This document shows, one piece after another, positions 60,910 through 64,000 of a DNA stretch of 64,000 bases. The translations under genes were made by a program, and so were the position numbers. Below the pieces are notes generated by a model. The model searched no databases and was not told where the DNA came from. It worked only from the letters and a program-made list of their open reading frames with translations. Origin of the DNA: Brachybacterium saurashtrense. Lineage in GTDB: Bacteria; Actinomycetota; Actinomycetes; Actinomycetales; Dermabacteraceae. Within the stretch, counting starts at the first letter, position 1. Every line of letters begins with the position of its first letter. Where the stretch lies: assembly GCF_003355475.1 (NCBI RefSeq), contig NZ_CP031356.1:2356001-2420000 (forward strand), in the 5' to 3' direction.

Positions 60910-62420
60910 CCGAGCGCGTCCTCGTCGTCGGCGGCGGCCTGGCCGGGCTGCTCGCCGCCCGTCGGCACCAGCGCGCCGGCCACGCCGTGCTGCTGCTGGA
61001 GGCGGCGGGCACCGTGGGCGGCGCGATCGCCGCGGCGTCGCTCACCGGCGGGGAGGGCACCGCGCCCGGCGGCGCGACCGCGGCGGGTCCCGGGGAGGGC
61101 CCCGCGGAGGGCGCCCGGGCGGGGGCGCTCGCCCTCAACGCCGGGGCCGAGGCGTACTCCACGGCCTCCGGCGCGGTGGACGCGCTGGTGGAGGAGCTGG
61201 GCCTCGCCGAGCGGGTGGTCTCGCCGCGCGAGGGACTGGGCAGCCGCCTGGTCTCCGACGGGGGCGTGCACCGCGCCCCCATCGGGGCGGTGCTGGGGAT
61301 CCCCGGCCGTCCGCTCGCGGCCGACGTCCGCGCCGTGCTGGGCACCGCGGGGGCGCTGCGCGCCCAGCTGGAGCGGTTCCTGCCCGCGGGCGTCGGCGCC
61401 CGCGAGGGCGCGACCGTGGCCGAGCTGGTGGGGCGCCGCTCCGGCCGGGCGGTGCTGGAGCGGCTGGTCGCCCCGATCGTCGGCGGCGTGCACTCCGCGG
61501 ATCCGACGGTGCTCGAGTTCGCCGCCGCCTCCCCCGCCCTGCACCGCGGGCTCGCGGCCCACGGCTCGCTCACCGCGGCGGTGCGCCGGCAGCTCGCGGG
61601 CTCCCCGGCCCGTCCCGGCCCCCCGGCGACCCGCGGCGCCGGCAGCGCCGGCACCCGCGTCCACTCCCTCACCCCCACCATGGCGGTGCTGCCCGAGACG
61701 CTGCGGGCGCAGCTCCTGGCCGGCGGCGGGATCGTGCGCACCGGCGTGGAGGTGACCGGCACCGCCCGCGAGGACGGGCGCTGGCAGGTGCGCACCGCCC
61801 GGGGCGAGACCCTCGCCGCGGAGCACCTCGTGCTCGCCTGCCCCCCGGACACGGCCCGCACCCTGCTGGAGGGGTCCGCCCCGGAGATCGCCGCCGCGAT
61901 CCCGGACGCGCCGTCGGCCGCGATCCGGCTGGTCGCGCTGGTGCTGGACGCCCCGGCGCTGGACTCCTTCCCCGCCGGGACCGGCGCGCTGATCGCCCCC
62001 GGCACCGCCGGGATCACGGCGAAGGCCCTCACCCACGCGAGCGCCAAGTGGGAGCACGTGCAGCAGGCGCTGCGCACGGCGCTGCCCGAGGCGCGCAGCC
62101 CCCACCTGGTGCGGCTGTCCTACGGCCGCCCGGGCGAGGCGCTGCCGGACCGTGCCGGGATCGTCGACCTCGCCCTGGCGGACGCCTCCCGCGTGCTGGG
62201 CGCCCCGCTCGGCCGGGACCAGCTGCGGGACGCGGCCGTGATCGACTGGGAGCGCGCGATGCGCCAGCCCCGCCCCGGCCACCGCGCCGCCCTCGACGCC
62301 CTCACCCGCCTGCTCGCCGAGCAGGAGACCCTCGACCTCGTCGGCTCCTGGCGAGCCGGCACCGGCATCGACGCGATCGTCCGCGCCGACCGCTCCTCGA
62401 CGGAAGGAACCGCCTCATGA
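60906..62420 (+). CDS. hemY: Coproporphyrinogen III / protoporphyrinogen oxidase (HemY type, CgoX)
   Basis: This 504-residue FAD enzyme oxidises the porphyrinogen ring. The FAD-binding Rossmann motif is VLVVGGGLAGLLAARRHQRAGHAVLLLEA at the N terminus. Later motifs include RLVAPIVGGVHSADP and the C-terminal LDLVGSWRAGTGIDAIVRA, which is a recognisable but altered form of the usual GxGI-type FAD tail. An Ala/Gly-rich insert lies at about residues 46-72. Because hemQ follows directly, the physiological substrate is most likely coproporphyrinogen III, as in the coproporphyrin-dependent pathway. ATG 60906 overlaps the hemE stop and its stop overlaps the hemQ start. Confidence 0.92.
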   Translation: MTERVLVVGGGLAGLLAARRHQRAGHAVLLLEAAGTVGGAIAAASLTGGEGTAPGGATAAGPGEGPAEGARAGALALNAGAEAYSTASGAVDALVEELGLAERVVSPREGLGSRLVSDGGVHRAPIGAVLGIPGRPLAADVRAVLGTAGALRAQLERFLPAGVGAREGATVAELVGRRSGRAVLERLVAPIVGGVHSADPTVLEFAAASPALHRGLAAHGSLTAAVRRQLAGSPARPGPPATRGAGSAGTRVHSLTPTMAVLPETLRAQLLAGGGIVRTGVEVTGTAREDGRWQVRTARGETLAAEHLVLACPPDTARTLLEGSAPEIAAAIPDAPSAAIRLVALVLDAPALDSFPAGTGALIAPGTAGITAKALTHASAKWEHVQQALRTALPEARSPHLVRLSYGRPGEALPDRAGIVDLALADASRVLGAPLGRDQLRDAAVIDWERAMRQPRPGHRAALDALTRLLAEQETLDLVGSWRAGTGIDAIVRADRSSTEGTAS

Positions 62421-63157
62421 CCGACACCGCCCCCGCCTCCCCCGCCGCCGAGTCGGCGGAGGAGATCGCGAAGACCACCCGGTACACCAGCTACACGGTG
62501 TTCCGCCGCCTCTCCGGGCTCACGGAGGACGGCCAGCTCACCACCGCGCAGATCCAGGAGGCCCTCGGCGAGGTCACCGCGCTGATCGAGTCCGGGGCTG
62601 AGGGGGGAGTGGAGATCCTCGGCTTCTACGACGTCTCCGGCTTCCGCGCCGAGGACGATCTGATGCTGTGGCTCGCCGCGGACGAGCCCGAGGCGCTGCA
62701 GCGCGCCCTGCGCGAGTTCGAGCGCTCCCTGCCGGGCACCTGGCTGCACCGCGAGTGGGCCGCGATGGGCGTGCACCGCCTGGCCGAGTTCGCCAAGGGC
62801 CACGTGCCCTCGTTCATGGTGCCGGGCTTCGAGCGCAAGCAGTGGATCACCGTCTACCCCTTCGTGCGCAGCTACGAGTGGTACCTGCTGCCGGACGAGG
62901 AGCGCAACCGCATGCTGCGCGAGCACGGCCTGCTGGGCCGCGACTACCCGCAGTGCAACGCCAACACCGTCGCCGCCTTCGCCCTGGGCGACTACGAGTG
63001 GCTGCTCTCCTTCGAGGCGGACGATCTCCACGACCTCGTGGACATGATGCGCCACCTGCGCTACTCCGACGCCCGCCTGCACGTGCGCGACGAGCTGCCC
63101 TTCCACACCGGTCGCCGGCTCGAGACCCTCGAGGACGTCGCCGAGCTGCTCGCCTGA
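62417..63157 (+). CDS. hemQ: Coproheme decarboxylase HemQ (ChdC)
   Basis: This 246-residue chlorite-dismutase-family protein decarboxylates iron-coproporphyrin to heme b, the last step of the coproporphyrin-dependent pathway of Gram-positive bacteria. Visible family segments are TRYTSYTVFRRLSG, VEILGFYDVSGFRAEDDLMLWLAADEPEALQ, FERKQWITVYPFVRSYEWYLLPDEERNRMLREHGLLGRDYP, split over the active-site helix, and FALGDYEWLLSFEADDLHDLVDMMRHLRYSDARLHV. ATG 62417 overlaps the hemY stop. Its presence defines the pathway used by the whole cluster. Confidence 0.96.
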   Translation: MTDTAPASPAAESAEEIAKTTRYTSYTVFRRLSGLTEDGQLTTAQIQEALGEVTALIESGAEGGVEILGFYDVSGFRAEDDLMLWLAADEPEALQRALREFERSLPGTWLHREWAAMGVHRLAEFAKGHVPSFMVPGFERKQWITVYPFVRSYEWYLLPDEERNRMLREHGLLGRDYPQCNANTVAAFALGDYEWLLSFEADDLHDLVDMMRHLRYSDARLHVRDELPFHTGRRLETLEDVAELLA

Positions 63158-63260
63158 CACGCCCGCTCCCCCGGCGCCTGCTCGCCGCGCCGCCCCGCTG
63201 CTCCACCTACCTGCTCCTGCACCGACCTCCCACCGTGGACACCTCTTCCAAGGACACCCG

Positions 63261-64000
63261 ATGACCGACGCCACCGTCACCGATCCCGCCCCGACCGCGC
63301 CCCGACCTCGCCAGGTCGCCCCGGACTCCCCCACCCACACCCGGCGCGGTGAGCCGAAGCCCTTCGACGCGATCCTGTTCTCCTCCTTCGGCGGCCCCGA
63401 CGGCCAGGAGGACGTGATCCCGTTCCTGCGCAACGTCACCCGCGGCCGCGGCATCCCCGACGAGCGGCTCGAGGAGGTGGCCGGGCACTACCGGGCGCTC
63501 GGCGGGCGCAGCCCCATCACCGCCCAGAATGAGGCGATGATCGCGGCGCTCGAGGCGGAGCTCGCCGGGCGCGGCATCGACCTGCCCGTCTACTTCGGCA
63601 ACCGCAACTGGGCGCCCTACAACGCCGAGGCGGTGCGGGCCCTGCACGCCGACGGGCACCGCCACGCCCTGGGCCTGGTCACCAGTGCGTACTCCTCCTA
63701 CTCCTCCTGCCGCCAGTACCGCGAGGACTTCGGGATGGTGCTGGAGGAGACGGGGCTGGCCGGCGAGGTGAGCATCGACAAGGTGCGCGTCTACTTCAAC
63801 CACCCGGGCTTCCTCGAGCCGGTGGTGGACGGCGTGGCCCGGGCGCTGGCGAGCCTCGCCGCGGAGGGCCACGACACCGAGCGGGTGCGGGTGCTGTTCT
63901 CCACCCACTCGGTGCCCACCGCGATGGCGGAGGCCTCCGGCCCGGAGGAGACCCGGGTGGAGGGCTCCGGCGGCTGGTACGTGGAGCAGCACCTGGCGGC
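63261..64000 (+). CDS. hemH: Ferrochelatase (coproporphyrin type, CpfC), 3' end cut by window edge
   Basis: The first 246 codons are visible and the gene runs off the right edge. After a Pro/Thr-rich head of about 35 residues, the ferrochelatase core begins with FDAILFSSFGGPDGQEDVIPFLRNVTRGRGIPDERL. It continues with HYRALGGRSPITAQNEAM, VYFGNRNWAPYNAEAV and the loop LGLVTSAYSSYSSCRQYRED. The stretch VRVLFSTHSVPTAMAE includes the catalytic histidine. The enzyme inserts iron into coproporphyrin III, and the product is used by HemQ. ATG 63261 has AAGGA about seven bases upstream. It is separated from hemQ by 103 bases with no clear promoter or terminator, so it is probably in the same operon. 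Confidence 0.95.
   Translation, partial: MTDATVTDPAPTAPRPRQVAPDSPTHTRRGEPKPFDAILFSSFGGPDGQEDVIPFLRNVTRGRGIPDERLEEVAGHYRALGGRSPITAQNEAMIAALEAELAGRGIDLPVYFGNRNWAPYNAEAVRALHADGHRHALGLVTSAYSSYSSCRQYREDFGMVLEETGLAGEVSIDKVRVYFNHPGFLEPVVDGVARALASLAAEGHDTERVRVLFSTHSVPTAMAEASGPEETRVEGSGGWYVEQHLA

Overview
The window is a 64 kb piece of a high-GC actinobacterial chromosome. Three things support this: near-gapless GC-rich coding, frequent GTG starts and genes that begin within a few bases of a TAnnnT -10 box, and an actinobacterial gene set (HemQ-type heme synthesis, a maltokinase, a sugar importer without its own ATPase). Brachybacterium or another Dermabacteraceae/Micrococcales member is my best guess, made from gene content only. 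I see no insertion sequence, integrase, CRISPR array or rRNA.

Layout. 1-4575: an operon of five overlapping genes for ferric-siderophore uptake (two FecCD permeases, an ATPase, an FMN-dependent NtaA/luciferase-like monooxygenase and a siderophore-interacting reductase). 4808-12429: cell-wall genes (class A PBP with PASTA, metallophosphoesterase, tRNA-Pro(CGG), NlpC/P60 hydrolase with three peptidoglycan-binding repeats, GH20 hexosaminidase, LytR_C protein). 12518-16568: a CshA-like repeat surface protein, maltokinase and a small unknown. 16844-29304: the three core subunits of a Wadjet/MksBEF-type SMC system, jetA, jetB and jetC. They lie in canonical order on the minus strand but are split apart by an iron-regulated siderophore import cluster (20268-25238) and by two plus-strand genes. 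No JetD nuclease gene is visible. The siderophore cluster contains an in-frame fusion of the ABC ATPase with the siderophore-interacting reductase, with a strong internal ribosome binding site.

29559-35876: a beta-galactoside uptake and hydrolysis module (lipoprotein, two permeases, GH2 beta-galactosidase). A perfect LacI-type palindrome before lacZ and a degenerate copy before the lipoprotein gene tie the parts together. 35943-38841: a beta-propeller membrane protein and tRNA-guanine transglycosylase. 39039-55580: a surface-glycan locus with a DUF6541-like membrane protein, GT2 transferase, three paralogous polytopic proteins with a DE motif, pyruvyl transferase, UPF0104 flippase-like protein, an unusual nitroreductase-domain protein, UDP-glucose dehydrogenase and an acyltransferase-3/SGNH protein. 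55621-57893: M18 aminopeptidase and two small unknowns. 58036-64000: heme synthesis, with hemA divergent from hemE-hemY-hemQ-hemH (hemH runs off the right edge). Presence of hemQ points to the coproporphyrin-dependent route.

Themes. Iron is prominent: two siderophore importers, each with its own reductase module, and the heme pathway. Many genes carry a TAnnnT hexamer 6 to 8 bases before the start codon, which suggests leaderless or nearly leaderless transcripts. The most notable discovery is the dispersed, possibly nuclease-less Wadjet system; the second is the ATPase-reductase fusion with an internal start.
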